Positions 10,101 through 19,272 of a DNA stretch of 19,337 bases are shown one piece after another. Both the position numbers and the translations under genes were made by a program. The stretch's first letter is position 1. Each line of letters starts with the position of its first letter. This DNA is from Acanthaster planci (lineage: Eukaryota > Echinodermata > Asteroidea > Valvatida > Acanthasteridae). The DNA is taken from assembly GCF_001949145.1 (NCBI RefSeq), contig NW_019091416.1, positions 1,259,464 to 1,278,800 of the forward strand, in the 5' to 3' direction. The notes under the pieces are model-generated. The model was given only the letters and a program-made list of their open reading frames with translations, ran no database searches and had not been told where the DNA came from.

Positions 10101-13100
10101 AGGATTCATTCCCACCTGAAAATGTCACAAATCACAAGGTGCACCGTCGGGACTCAATGTGGTTAGTGTGCATTCTCCTATAAGTGACAGCGAGCAAAAT
10201 GGATAAAGTGCCATGCTCAACAACACAGCATATGGATGATGTGCACTGGCAAAACCTTCAATCAAAAGATAAGAAGGGAAATAAAATTTTCACCTGAATG
10301 TTTTTCACCACATGTACAGTACTTACACACAGTGGGTCTGGACTGACCCCTTCGTAGATCAGCCCTTTCCAACCCTTAGCCTTAAATGCAGGGCTATCCC
10401 ACCTAAATGTACAAAAAGACCCAAAAAAAAAGTAAAGCGGTAAGGAGGTATCGTATAAGCCCCACACCCATCTAACACTGCTTTGTCAGGATTTATATCT
10501 GCCCATAAAAAACACTGTTTCATTTGCATGCACAAAATTTCCTCGCCTGCTGTATGATTGCTGCTGTCAAGTACAAAAGTAGACAGTCAGGACCTCAGTG
10601 CCTTCATCAATGTAGACGTCTTTCATGTGACGTAACATGACGGGCAAAGGCATTTCAGGAAGCGTACCGTGTCCATGGAGGTGTGTGCATTTTTGAATCT
10701 GTGCATTTCTATTGGCAGTTTCATGCATGCCAGAATGTTGAGACTTCCAAGGTGCGCGAGTTTCCGTGCACACCTGTGTAAATTAAATGCCAAGTATAAA
10801 AAATCATGTTACTGCAAATCCTCTATGGGGCTAGGAACTAGACAAGGCTGATTATTGAATACATGAACAGATATCAACGCCTGCCTGTTCAAAGGTCACT
10901 AAAAGTCAGTTGGAGCGGTTCACAGAATGTTTATGCATTTGGCACAGGCGACTAGAACTCAGCGACGAGATTGGACATGTTGGAGGAAAATGACACGTCC
11001 ACAAAAAAAAAACCAAAAAGGTCTGATCCCGGCCCCAGAGCAATGTATGGTCTAAGTCTGCTTGAAGGCACTCCTTAAAATACCCATTTCTTATGTTCTA
11101 TAGCAACTCTTACATGTAAGAACACCATAAACGTGGACTGAAGACTTCCAGGTTTTAAAAGAGTTTGTTTGAAAAAATCCTGCAATCAGGAAAATCCTTA
11201 TGAAAAAAGAATGCAGTCAGGAAAAATCCTGAAAAAGCTCAACCCTGAAAACTATGGTATCTTACCCCGCCAAATTAGGACGTAAGACATTGTAGAATAC
11301 CCACGGCCGACACCTTTCTGCGAGGCACAACAAACACAATTCAAACATCAGATAACAGCATAAACTGAAAACAGGTGGTGTTACCACCTTACCTTTGAAT
11401 GCCTGAAAGAATGTGCATTCACACACCCTCCCCTCAGTACCAAAATGATTAAAAGACTACTTCTCTAAGGTGTGGTGAATCCATTTTCAAAATTATGAGC
11501 ACAAGCTACATTCATAACATACCTCTCATTCTACTCAGCGAGACTTTCATTTTCCTGATAGCTTTTTCTACCTTTTCCAGGGCCACTATGTAGGCGTTTA
11601 CATCCATATCTTTAACTGCCTGTCAAACAAGAAGCAAAACATCAAACGAGACTGACATTGCAGAGGGTATGTATGAGATAATGAAGTGAATAAACAACTA
11701 ATCCTCTTCTCTGATGACTCAGAGGAGATGCCAAATGTGAATGTCACTTCTTCACTGATGAATATTCTTTACTTAATTCTCTACTCATTTGAATCCCCCT
11801 ACCTGCTGAGCTTCAACGATGCCGCACAATGCAGGACCACAATCTATCTCGACCTGTGCACTCACCATAAAGAACCACGCCTGGTCATCTCCATCAACTA
11901 AGTTGACAATGGGCTTGAGATTACTGAAATCAAGCGGGGACACTTCCTCTAATCAATGCATATATTGGCACCTACATGTTCATGTGAATTCAACAATCAA
12001 TACAGCAATGAAACAAGACCTATCAATTTTACTCTCTAAACGTTCTGCTGATAAAGAAACCTTTCATCCAACTGAGCAGATATCTGGTCAATCTACAAGA
12101 TTGATTGATCGTTGTGGTATTGGTTGACCTTGTGGCACAATCTGTTAATCCTTCCACCGTCATCAATCAATAAATCACATTTGGTCAATAAACAGAAGAA
12201 GAGATCAATCCATTAAATTCATCATTTCAATCAATCAATGAATGAATGACATCATTTAGCAATTTGTTGCTATTGTTGTAGTTAAAAACTCACTCTACAA
12301 CTATTGGGCCATTTGGGTCAACAAGCATCCAATTATCCTGTGCTCCATTGAACTGACTAAAGCTTGGAGTGATGCCAAGAAGTTTGGAGATCTCCCAGAA
12401 TGGAACTGCGAGGTTCTTTGGAAGAGACTGTATAAAAAGAAGTTGCATAGGTGACAATGGAAAAGAGTGAACTCTCTGCATTGGAGCAATACTCGACTGT
12501 TATCCCACAGCTGCCACTGGTTTTGTGCCACTTTAAGACTGTCTGGATTGAAACTTGGTTTGTGATCAAACTGAATTTTTGGGCCATTTCTCCTTAAGCT
12601 ACAGTAGAAGCAGCATAATTTCATCAATGATTTTTGTAGTCAAAGTCAGAGTATTTCAGCTTTGATGCTTTTTTTGCTTACGGGACTAACACAGATAGTG
12701 TATGGGATGTCAGTAGTCAAACTTAGGTTCCAAAAAACAGTTTCACTACAGCCCTGGACTAGGAAGTTTCTGGAGGTATGTTGATTTCGACTAAACCCAA
12801 GCAGTATCCAGGGCTAATAAAATCAGTGCTATTAACTGGTTGACTGCACAACCAATGAAATGTACATGTACATGTGTAACTGACTGATTGGAAACAAGAT
12901 CATGGGGCATCACATTTAAAAGTACATGTACTGGGTACAACACCAGAAGACATCACTAATAATGCTTGGTGTTGTGCCTTCCTTATGTGTGACTCCACCA
13001 TTTTGACATAAAGATGTCAAAATGACTGACTAAAGTGAACTTCCATGTATGCCATTTCAGATTTGATGGTTTAAACACATTCTCATCACAGGTGTTAACA

Positions 13101-16100
13101 CGGTCTCAAATTATGAGTTTGTGTTGTGCTGAAGTAATTCTTTTCATCAACTCACCCGTGGTATGTGCTTTTCGCCAGCCACCCAAACATAGGTCTGTGT
13201 TATGGCAGACAGGACAACATGTCCAAGACGCCACTCTGGTTCTCCGTCCAGTTGTTGGTAATCCAGGAATGGCATCTAACACAGAAAAGTTTTGTCAAAT
13301 TAAGCATGATGGAAATCAATTAGGTTCAATACGAGTGATTCACACACGTAGGCTACCACGACAAGGCAATTTTTTTTCGAGCCATCATTGACACAGTACA
13401 TGTACACGTGTGGACAAATCCAGTAACCATGGTAATCCTATTATGAAAAAATGCATCCAAGTGCTTTTTCAGGTGAAATTGGGCACATTTCTGCCATAAT
13501 TACCGTATTATTTACTTTCATTCAGAACTTCAGACAATGGCCTTTTTTTGGACTGTGTGTGTAATTCATTCAATGTCTAGGACCTGGAAGAAGTCGAGAG
13601 TTTAATAATTGGCCCTTTGAACAAGACTGCGTTGTATAGAGTACCGAAGTGTGACGTCATTTAGAGGCAGTAGATACCACACAAATGAATGGAGTACGCA
13701 CGCATGTTGGTTCACACACTGGTTCTCGCACTTATGCCTTTTACAGACATATACACGTACTTGTGCATATGACATACTCACTTCGGCACTCTATAATGGT
13801 CAGAACTTTGGAAGTACTGTTGCTTTGAGAGAACTTAGCTCACCGTGATTTTCCAATTTTGGGCGCGGCTCGCGCAGTGTACACGACAACTCAATATTAT
13901 TTATTACACAAGGCGCACACTTGACAGTGTATAAATACGACAGATGTTTGGTGAGTTAGGTGATTTGGTTGATGTTGGTCCTCCAAACAAGTATTGTGCT
14001 GCTGTTTTCTGAAGTGAGCTTGGGGAGCTGACCTAAGCCAAGTTGAGGTGAGTGCACCAAATAAAATGGGGAGCAAAGCTGGAAATCAACAGAGATAACT
14101 GGATCATAGCAAGACCATATACATGAACTGGGGAGCACTGCTTTGTTGTGTAAAAGGGAACTGTGCATAGATTTGTGTCCTGGGGAGCTGCATTGAGTTG
14201 GAGAGCTACTTACTTCGTTGAGTACTGGAGAGTAGAGAGTTAATTTGTAATTACATGTAAGTTATTAACTGATTTCACTGTAGGGCAGAAACTTCACGGA
14301 GGCATCAGAGGTATCTGCCTAAATGCCCCTTCACGGAGGCACCAGAGGTATCTGCCTAGATGCCCCTTCACGGAGGCATCAGAGGTATCTGCCTAGATGC
14401 CCCTGGTCTTTGCCTCATAGACAAGTTGATTTTCTGATACAAGTGCCCTTTGCAAATGAGAAACTGCCTTGCCCTTTTAACAGTAAAGTTCCTGCCCTGT
14501 CACTGTATCATATTGAAAGTGGAGATTTATTTGGAATTACGAGTCTATTAGGACCAGGGCTGTAGTTTATTTTTCTGGAAGGCAGAGGGCCTTAAATGAT
14601 GCCTGGGCTCTGGCTTGCGAGCTGATTGGACAGGTTTAGATGATACCTTGACCCAGACAAGCAGTAGCCTGTGTGCTTTAATAGTGAAGAGGTTCAAATG
14701 ATATCGTGTCCCACACTTTACTTTAGTGTCTGCTTTACCTTTTCCTAATCAGGAGTCTTTAGCTTATTTACTATTTGGAGATTTCTCAGATAAGCACACA
14801 AGTTGGGGTAAGACAATTTGTTGCATTGTAAATACAAAGTGTAAATAATTGCCCTTTTGAATGAAGAGTGTAAATATTAGTTCTAAATTGTGCTCAAATA
14901 TTGAGGTTGCGGATAAAAAAGTTACAGCCTGTACTGGAGTTGCAGACGCAACTGTTATCATTTATTTTGGAGTTGCGGACCTGAATTAAATCGTCTTGAG
15001 TGTTTTCGGCCGCAGTTCCTGATTCTTGACTGCTCTTATTTTACCTCCATCTCTTGTCATTTATCCTTGGTAACTTGATAATTGTTCTTATATTTTGATC
15101 CGGATTGCTACACTGGAGAGCTGGAACTCCGAGGTTTAGGCTTTTAGTTATTCCGTCTGGTGGCAGCACTAGCCAAGTTTCTTCAGGAAGGAGACTTCTC
15201 CCCCCTCCCCACCCTTTCCCTTTTCCACTACACTCCTTTTCTGCTGGTCACCCACACGACCCGCACCAATGGCAGTAAGCATTGTGATAAAGAGCTACTG
15301 TTCCTTGATAATCACTCAGTGCAAAACTGATGCATGCTGGCATGGGGGGACAGCAGTCTGGAGTGTCCAGACAAATCTCGCTGGAATCGTCTACTGTCAT
15401 CTCACGCATTTCACGCATCAAACAGTTTTCCGTTTGCATCCACCTAAATTAAGCTGCAATTTTGTACATTATTAAACGTGAATTTCCTTTCACATAACTG
15501 TGTCTCGGTTTGGTACTACACTTAACAACAATGGGAATAAATAATAACGATGGAAACCTACACGTGTTCATGGCATTGGTATCTGCCAGTAAGAGATGGT
15601 CACGGTGCATTATACATAAAGTAGACAATTATTTTTAAAAATTAAATGAAACAAAAACAAGTGAAAGAGCCTAAAATTGACCAAGCATACATGTACCTTT
15701 GGCACATTGAACTCGAGGCTTTTTTTTAATGCCAATAAGGCTGAGATATGTCACATTTCAATGGGTAGATGGGTGCACAGATGAATAAAATGCACGATTA
15801 CACAAGTCACATGACAGTTGTCGAAAAGTGGCCAGTTCAAAGTTTAAAGTACTATTACTCTACAAACTTAACTACATGTATCTAACTCAATTGCCAGTAC
15901 TTGCCAAATTGCCGATGTTTTTGCTCAAGGGGCACTGGTCTAAACTCAAGGATCACAGGGACCATGGCCATATCAATTCCTGCAACGTTAGCAACGGTGC
16001 AAAGCCCCCCAATAGGCAACCAGGGATCATTCAAACAGGCTACAGTTTTCATGAAAACTCCTGAAATAAACTGCAGTGAGAGACTAACAGGAACCAGTTT

Positions 16101-16858
16101 AACTCCTTCTCGGCGTGAATTTCTTTCCAGAAGCCGACTCCAAGAATTCTAGCCTCGCTTGGCCACGAAGGCCACCTGCCAAACCGCAAATTCTCGGTTT
16201 GTGGCCCAGCGTGCTCTCCACGCTTTGAATTACACGGTGAAAAGGCTGATTGTTCAGTGGCATGCGGCTCTACTCAAGCTTCCACATTCCTGTTGCCTCT
16301 TTTCAAAGTGGGGACTATGGTGAAGCTGGTGATTATGATGCAAAATCGGTCTTTTCATTTCTGGGCTACACACAAAGACCAATTTCCATATATACACAAG
16401 AGCCAGGGTCTGCCTTCTTTCACCGTGCTCGCTCGAGCGTGGGCCGAGAATAATAGCTGAAAAGCGGGCAGAGGATCTCCATTTTTACGGCGGCTATAGC
16501 CGCCTCCCGGTGCGAAGGGGTTAAGAACCCTAAATACTTCACACACCTTCAAATTGTCTATTACTTTGCCCGTTGCGGCAAATCAGTATTCTGTTGAAAA
16601 TAGGAAGAACTGACAGAGTTCAGTCAGTTTCTTTGTTTAAAAAAGAAAATAAAGAGATGATCCACGAGTAAAACGAAAGCCTTGCGTGAGCAGAAAATAA
16701 TGACAGGTGCAAAAATGAAACCAACAGTTTGCAGAAATAAATGAATCCATTTCCACTTTTACCTTGGTAACTTCATCTCGCAGTGTCCCATCTTCAATGA
16801 GCTCTGGGAGTCTTGTAGCAATCTTCCACCAGGGGTCAAAGTACTCTGGAAGCTTATG
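7086..16858 (-). CDS. IDO: Indoleamine 2,3-dioxygenase gene, 12 coding exons placed, 5' exon and one microexon missing
   Basis: The spliced product matches the indoleamine 2,3-dioxygenase family along its length. Known of the family: cytosolic haem enzymes that insert O2 into L-tryptophan to give N-formylkynurenine, the first kynurenine-pathway step. Exons, in transcription order: 16858-16763, 13275-13156, 12427-12294, 11923-11803, 11619-11523, 11317-11266, 10402-10327, 9761-9680, 9130-9061, 8818-8722, 7454-7375, 7168-7086. All introns shown use GT/AG, and phases agree at every junction except 9680/9130. The 1108 nt encode about 369 residues; human IDO1 has 403, and the difference is roughly the missing N-terminus plus a small internal gap. 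Residues equivalent to human F163, S167, F226, R231, the 262-264 GSA, D274, H346 and the GTGGT loop are present, so the enzyme is probably active. Human Tyr126 is replaced by Phe. Molluscan IDO-derived myoglobins are an alternative family member, but the retained Arg231 and GTGGT argue for an enzyme. Confidence 0.93.
7375..7454 (-). CDS. IDO: IDO exon K, GTGGT loop
   Basis: One base completes a Glu codon, followed by YIIIPSHQEDSNQKYSRQAA and LGTGGT, then one base of a Gly codon. It aligns with human KYILIPASQQ and the mobile JK loop GTGGTD, whose Thr closes over the active site. The acceptor is tttgcag. The donor is gtagct, the weakest in the gene. Reading through it gives GSSD and a TGA stop at 7361-7363, so a short alternative C-terminus is possible. 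Confidence 0.92.
8026..8046. repeat. Perfect 8-bp hairpin in IDO intron J-K
   Basis: CCACAGGC and its complement GCCTGTGG separated by TGTGC. Confidence 0.6.
8085..8130. repeat. Poly-G tracts in IDO intron J-K
   Basis: Two runs of about ten G with a poly-T run between them. These are slippage-prone and could form a quadruplex. Nearby (about 8290) there is a C run. Confidence 0.7.
8722..8818 (-). CDS. IDO: IDO exon J, proximal haem-histidine exon
   Basis: Two bases complete an Ala codon, 31 codons follow, and two bases lead into a Glu codon. The segment GVYNACLQAVTDFRSFHLKI then VT matches human [23 protein letters not shown]. Its His is the equivalent of human His346, the iron-ligating residue on the proximal side. 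The acceptor is tttatttccag and the donor gtaaga. The preceding ATFSKNSRAL corresponds to the variable loop before this helix. Confidence 0.94.
9061..9130 (-). CDS. IDO: IDO exon I
   Basis: Twenty-three codons plus one base: KQMLPQHREFIKALANGPSI then RHF. This aligns with human [24 protein letters not shown]. The acceptor is ttttcag and the donor gtaagt. A second AG ten bases upstream (cctgcag, exon start at 9140) would add C-AAT-TTT-CAG in the same frame if the preceding exon ended in phase 2. Which acceptor is right depends on the unplaced microexon. Confidence 0.9.
9346..9365 (-). CDS. IDO: Candidate IDO microexon (20 nt)
   Basis: Two facts call for a small exon between exon H and exon I: the phase jumps from 1 to 0, and about 7-10 residues are missing compared with human (the stretch containing AAQFLQDM). 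This 20-nt segment restores phase and encodes NASSTFT when joined. Its acceptor is preceded by a strong pyrimidine tract; its donor (gttggt) is only moderate. The Ser-Ser-Thr-Phe may correspond to Ala-Ala-Gln-Phe, but the result would still be about four residues short. Alternatives include an 11-nt segment at 9484-9494, which also restores phase. Treat as a hypothesis. Confidence 0.2.
9680..9761 (-). CDS. IDO: IDO exon H, GGGSAAQS signature
   Basis: Twenty-seven codons plus one base. It reads YGGGSAAQSVTLPSLDAGLG then IIHQPEE. The GGGSAAQS stretch is the family signature equivalent to human GGSAGQSS (Gly262, Ser263 and Ala264 lie over the haem), and the Asp of SLDAGLGI matches Asp274. The acceptor is ctgcttag and the donor gtaagc. 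The exon ends in phase 1, which does not fit the next recognised exon (phase 0), so coding sequence is missing between them. Confidence 0.93.
9831..9890. repeat. Short tandem repeat of CAAGACCA type
   Basis: About six imperfect copies of a roughly 10-bp ACACAAGACC/CAAGACCA unit, in the intron between exons G and H. Confidence 0.75.
10327..10402 (-). CDS. IDO: IDO exon G
   Basis: One base completes a Gly codon, then 25 codons end in phase 0. The product WDSPAFKAKGWKGLIYEGVS continues PDPLC and aligns with human [21 protein letters not shown]. The acceptor is acatttag and the donor gtaagt, an ideal match. The introns on either side are 863 and 565 bp. Confidence 0.93.
11165..11240. repeat. Imperfect A-rich tandem repeat
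   Basis: About two copies of a unit containing GAAAAAATCCTGCAATCAGG, the second reading AAGAATGCAGTCAGGAAAAA, in the intron between exons F and G. Confidence 0.55.
11266..11317 (-). CDS. IDO: IDO exon F, substrate-binding Phe/Arg segment
   Basis: Only 52 nt, completing a Glu codon and ending two bases into a Gly codon. It encodes RCRPWVFYNVLRPNLA, aligned with human NPKAFFSVLRIYLS. Phe and Tyr stand at human Phe226 and Phe227, and the Arg of NVLR at Arg231, the residue that holds the tryptophan carboxylate. The acceptor is cctcgcag and the donor gtaaga. It is short enough for automatic gene finders to miss. Confidence 0.92.
11523..11619 (-). CDS. IDO: IDO exon E
   Basis: Thirty-two codons plus one base. 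It reads AVKDMDVNAYIVALEKVEKA and continues IRKMKVSLSRMR, matching the charged helix of human IDO1 that contains [22 protein letters not shown]. The acceptor is tttgacag and the donor gtatgt. The introns on either side are short (183 and 205 bp). Confidence 0.92.
11803..11923 (-). CDS. IDO: IDO exon D, distal haem pocket
   Basis: One base completes the split Asp codon, followed by 40 codons ending phase 0. The core DGDDQAWFFMVSAQVEI aligns with human RDGDCSKGFFLVSLLVEI and carries the equivalents of Phe163 and Ser167, which line the distal side of the haem. The acceptor is gatttcag and the donor gtaggg. Downstream the chain reads DCGPALCGIVEAQQ where human has a run of small residues (AAASAI), so this helix is more divergent. 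Confidence 0.94.
12155..12250. repeat. Degenerate (CAAT)n-type microsatellite
   Basis: Repeated ATCAATCAATAAATC and CAATCAATGAATGAATGA segments just downstream of exon C. Confidence 0.6.
12294..12427 (-). CDS. IDO: IDO exon C
   Basis: The exon enters in phase 0 and ends after two bases of a codon. It begins SLPKNLAVPFWEISKLLGI, matching human VLPRNIAVPYCQLSKKLEL, and continues to NWMLVDPNGPIVV (human NWKKKDPNKPL). The acceptor is tatacag and the donor gtgagt. The residue aligned with human Tyr126, next to the haem pocket, is Phe here; only the ring hydroxyl is lost. The exon follows a 728-bp intron. Confidence 0.94.
13156..13275 (-). CDS. IDO: IDO exon B
   Basis: Exactly 40 codons, phase 0 in and out, starting MPFLDYQQLDGEPEWRLGH and ending YVWVAGEKHIPR. 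It matches the human stretch with RLARLVLGCITMAYVWGKG, part of the small helical domain. The acceptor is ttttctgtgttag and the donor gtgagt. The first codon is ATG, but the exon continues in phase from exon A across a 3.5-kb intron, so it is not the start codon. Confidence 0.94.
13635..13795. mobile_element. 161-bp MITE with TA target duplication
   Basis: The left TATAGAGTACCGAAGTG and right CACTTCGGCACTCTATA ends are inverted with one mismatch over 17 bp, and the similarity continues to GTCAT/ATGAC. TA lies outside each terminus, as in Tc1/mariner-type elements. It is too short to code for a transposase and sits in the 3.5-kb intron between exons A and B. Confidence 0.8.
14293..14403. repeat. 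Three tandem 37-bp repeats
   Basis: Units start at 14293, 14330 and 14367 with about two differences between copies. Each holds GGCATC and, 15 bases later, GATGCC, so a single strand could form a small hairpin (the middle copy has GGCACC). There are no spacers, and 37 is not a multiple of three, so this is neither a CRISPR nor a protein repeat. Confidence 0.9.
16099..16524. mobile_element. Second TTAA-flanked, piggyBac-like element
   Basis: TTAA at 16099-16102 and 16521-16524. The right terminus read inward is CCCCTTCGCACCGGG and the left is CTCCTTCTCGGCGTG. The right end resembles the 6445-7044 termini (CCACTTCGTGYCGGG), so they are probably related. The interior has small hairpins: AGCGTG/CACGCT near 16209 and the 16-bp palindrome at 16489-16504. 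Confidence 0.6.
16489..16504. repeat. 16-bp perfect palindrome
   Basis: GGCGGCTATAGCCGCC, just inside the right end of the TTAA-flanked element. Confidence 0.85.
16763..16858 (-). CDS. IDO: IDO exon A (first recognised coding exon)
   Basis: Thirty-two codons, phase 0 in and out, beginning HKLPEYFDPWWKIA and ending LRDEVTK. This aligns with human IDO1 from about residue 30 (ENLPDFYNDWMFIA, then LRERVEK), the start of the small N-terminal domain. The acceptor is a pyrimidine-rich stretch ending ccag and the donor is gtaaaa. There is no plausible initiator here, so about 30 residues must come from an upstream exon that I could not find between 16859 and 19337. Confidence 0.93.
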
Positions 16859-17289
16859 CTGGTAAGGGGATGTGAATTGAAGATGTGAGACACAATTGAC
16901 ACAATTTGTTATTAAGTTACAAGGAAATATGCCAATTATTGATTTTATAATGCATATGTCATTCATTTTATGATGCAAATAATCAGTGTTTTTATTTCAA
17001 TCACTGCCACGCAAACAGATTTTTCCAAATAACATGTGGTAGAGTATTAAAGTACTATCTTACCAAAACAGTTCAAAAATGGTCAAAACTTTTACCTAAT
17101 TTTACACATAATCACAAAGTGGCATTTGAGCATTTCCGCAAAACACTCCAAATTTTAAGTTAAGAATGAGCTTGGAGTTGAAAATAAATGGTGATTTCAC
17201 TCACACAGACCTGGTGTTATTTTTGTAAGGCTGAGCAATTTAAATAATTGAATATTCATCATTATTTTTATTTGATTCTCATTTCGCAC

Positions 17290-17466
17290 ATATGTAATTC
17301 TTCCCTGTTTGTATTCTGTTGTTTCTTTTGTATTGTCTTGTTTGTTTCTTGTAATGGCATGCCTGACACAAGCTTCGCTTTTTCAGATTTTGCCATCTGT
17401 AGAGGCTTATCTTTTACATTGTATCTGTATTTTGCCAAGAGGAGAAAATAAATGTAATGTAATGTA
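17290..17466 (+). mobile_element. 3' tail of a non-LTR retrotransposon
   Basis: A T-rich segment is followed by a stem-capable region (ATGGCA...CTGA / TCAG...TGCCAT, 17354-17398) and then AATAAATGTAATGTAATGTAA, a short terminal tandem repeat of the kind that ends LINE-type elements. No reverse transcriptase sequence precedes it, so it would be a 5'-truncated copy. Confidence 0.45.
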
Positions 17467-18084
17467 ACATACATGTAATTGAACTGAATATTTCACCTTC
17501 CAGTTGATCAAAGATTTGCTGTGCAATTTCTTTTTAAGCTAAATTTCACTTTTAGGACATGTAATCAATTTTCAGACAGAACATTTTAAGGGGAAATTAG
17601 TGTTGTCTGTAACTCTTAACAGGATAAATGTCCTGTCAGTAGTTTTCATTGCCAAAAGTTTGTTTATTCATTGAGAACTTGTCCATAATCAACAAGAGGC
17701 ATCTCAACAGAGTCAAATTTATTTATTTCTCCTCACATACACAAGCATTTCATAATTCATTGTTTGTTAGATTTTCCAGTTTGTGGGGTACCCTACCCAT
17801 TGATGTTGCTGCTGAAACTTGACCTCAACTCTTTTGTCTTAAAATATGTAAAAATGAGAAACCTCGGGCTTTCCCGTGATAATAGCATTGTATGAAGTTC
17901 GTCCATGGATATCAGCATTTTAATTGTAAATTATAAATAATTCATATAGGCCTACTACATGTTACTTTTAATAGAGCCTGAAAGTACATGTTGTAAAAGG
18001 TCACGCAGCGAGTTTCCAGAAACCTTGCGCGGTCTGACTATGGGGATTTTACATTGGGTCCATAATTTTTCGAAGAATAATTCT

Positions 18085-18475
18085 TTATTGAAACCAACTC
18101 ATGAAATACTCATGTTGGAATTTTACCTTTGTTTTCCTCAATTAATATTTTGGAAAAGTCACCTGGAGATGGGTAAAAAACAAATTTTACTGACAACCTT
18201 TCACGTCCGGTGATTTTGTACCAAGGTCTCCTTGTTCATACACGTTTTGTTTTCACTCGCCGTGCTTTCTTGAAAACGAGATTGTACAACCTTGCAAAGA
18301 TTGATCTACCTGCAATCGATGGGTTCCAGATTCTGTTGGGTTGACATCACGCAGTTGTTGTCAGTAAAGGTTAAATAAAATATTAGAATCTTTTGTAAAA
18401 GTAGAATATTACATTATGTTTATTACCTTATAAATTATAAAAGTGTGTAAAACATTTCGATCTGTTTTTATTTCG
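18085..18475 (+). repeat. Diverged interspersed repeat, copy 2 (uninterrupted)
   Basis: Second copy of the repeat at 1215-1940, with the same block order and spacing but lacking the 304-bp insertion: GAAAACGAGATTGTACAACC is continuous here. It serves as a pre-insertion reference for the MITE at 1438. Confidence 0.75.
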
Positions 18476-19159
18476 GCCTTTACCCACTAATTCAAAGGCC
18501 AAACAATGCTTCCGATTTCATGACCGCCAGACCCCAATTTTTCGGCGAGACCCTAAAGATTTTATTGGCAAGTTAGAAAAAAAAAGGTTTCTTTGTGTTC
18601 CGTTGTCGCTGTGGTAAAAACATGTGCGCAAAGCGCTGGTTCACATGGCGCCCCACCCATGTAAGAGAATACGTGATGAAGTGTAGCAACCAGTCCATTC
18701 ATGCCGCAGTGAGCGTACATGTACGTGATCCGTCACGCATTGAAAAAAACATCGCTGTTGCAAGATTTCTTCCCCTTAATTCTTAGTATTTTGTCTATGT
18801 GTGTATTTTCTGTGTTCATCAGTTTAATTTTAGGTTGTTTTGCTCGTACTTGAAGCGAGTATGTTTCCACAAAATTTCCTGTGCACCGAGCTTTATCCGA
18901 TCGCCCGGATACAGCTGTCTGGATGCATCGAAAATTACCAGAATGATATCAACAGAATTGTGTGTGTTGCTTTGAAATAAACTTGAAGAGGATGAGAAAT
19001 AACCCCGATGCTAGTTCATCCATATAATTCACCATAATGGACAACACAGTCAACATTAATTAAATGCCGTAGAGTTTTCTATAATAACTACATGTCGTTT
19101 GTGGAACTCCCCTCTCGACCATTTTTGAAGAGGCTCGAAACACACTCGAGCACAGACAG

Positions 19160-19272
19160 CAAAGTGAAATCGGGACGAAGTGGAAATGGGGCAAAGTAGG
19201 GATGGGGCGAAGCGGACATGGTGGAGATGGGGTGAAGTGGTTAGGGGCCACATGGAAATGGGGCAAAGTGAC
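19160..19272. repeat. G-rich minisatellite
   Basis: Irregular copies of a roughly 16-bp unit of the form GTGGAAATGGGGCAAA, with variants GTAGGGATGGGGCGAA and GTGGAGATGGGGTGAA. ORFs on the opposite strand here are proline/histidine-rich because of the repeat and are not genes. Confidence 0.75.

Larger units (their letters stand above)
13276..16762 (-). other. Long IDO intron A-B (3487 bp)
   Basis: GT/AG intron. It contains the TA-flanked MITE, the 37-bp tandem array and the second TTAA-flanked element. The rest (about 14404-16098) is A/T-rich with several TACATGTA motifs and no exon-like segment that I recognise. Confidence 0.7.

Noticed and set aside
14293-14403. CRISPR-like array
   Set aside because: The repeats abut directly without spacers and the context is eukaryotic.
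19056-19266. Pro/His-rich ORFs on the minus strand
   Set aside because: They are translations of the G-rich minisatellite in two frames.
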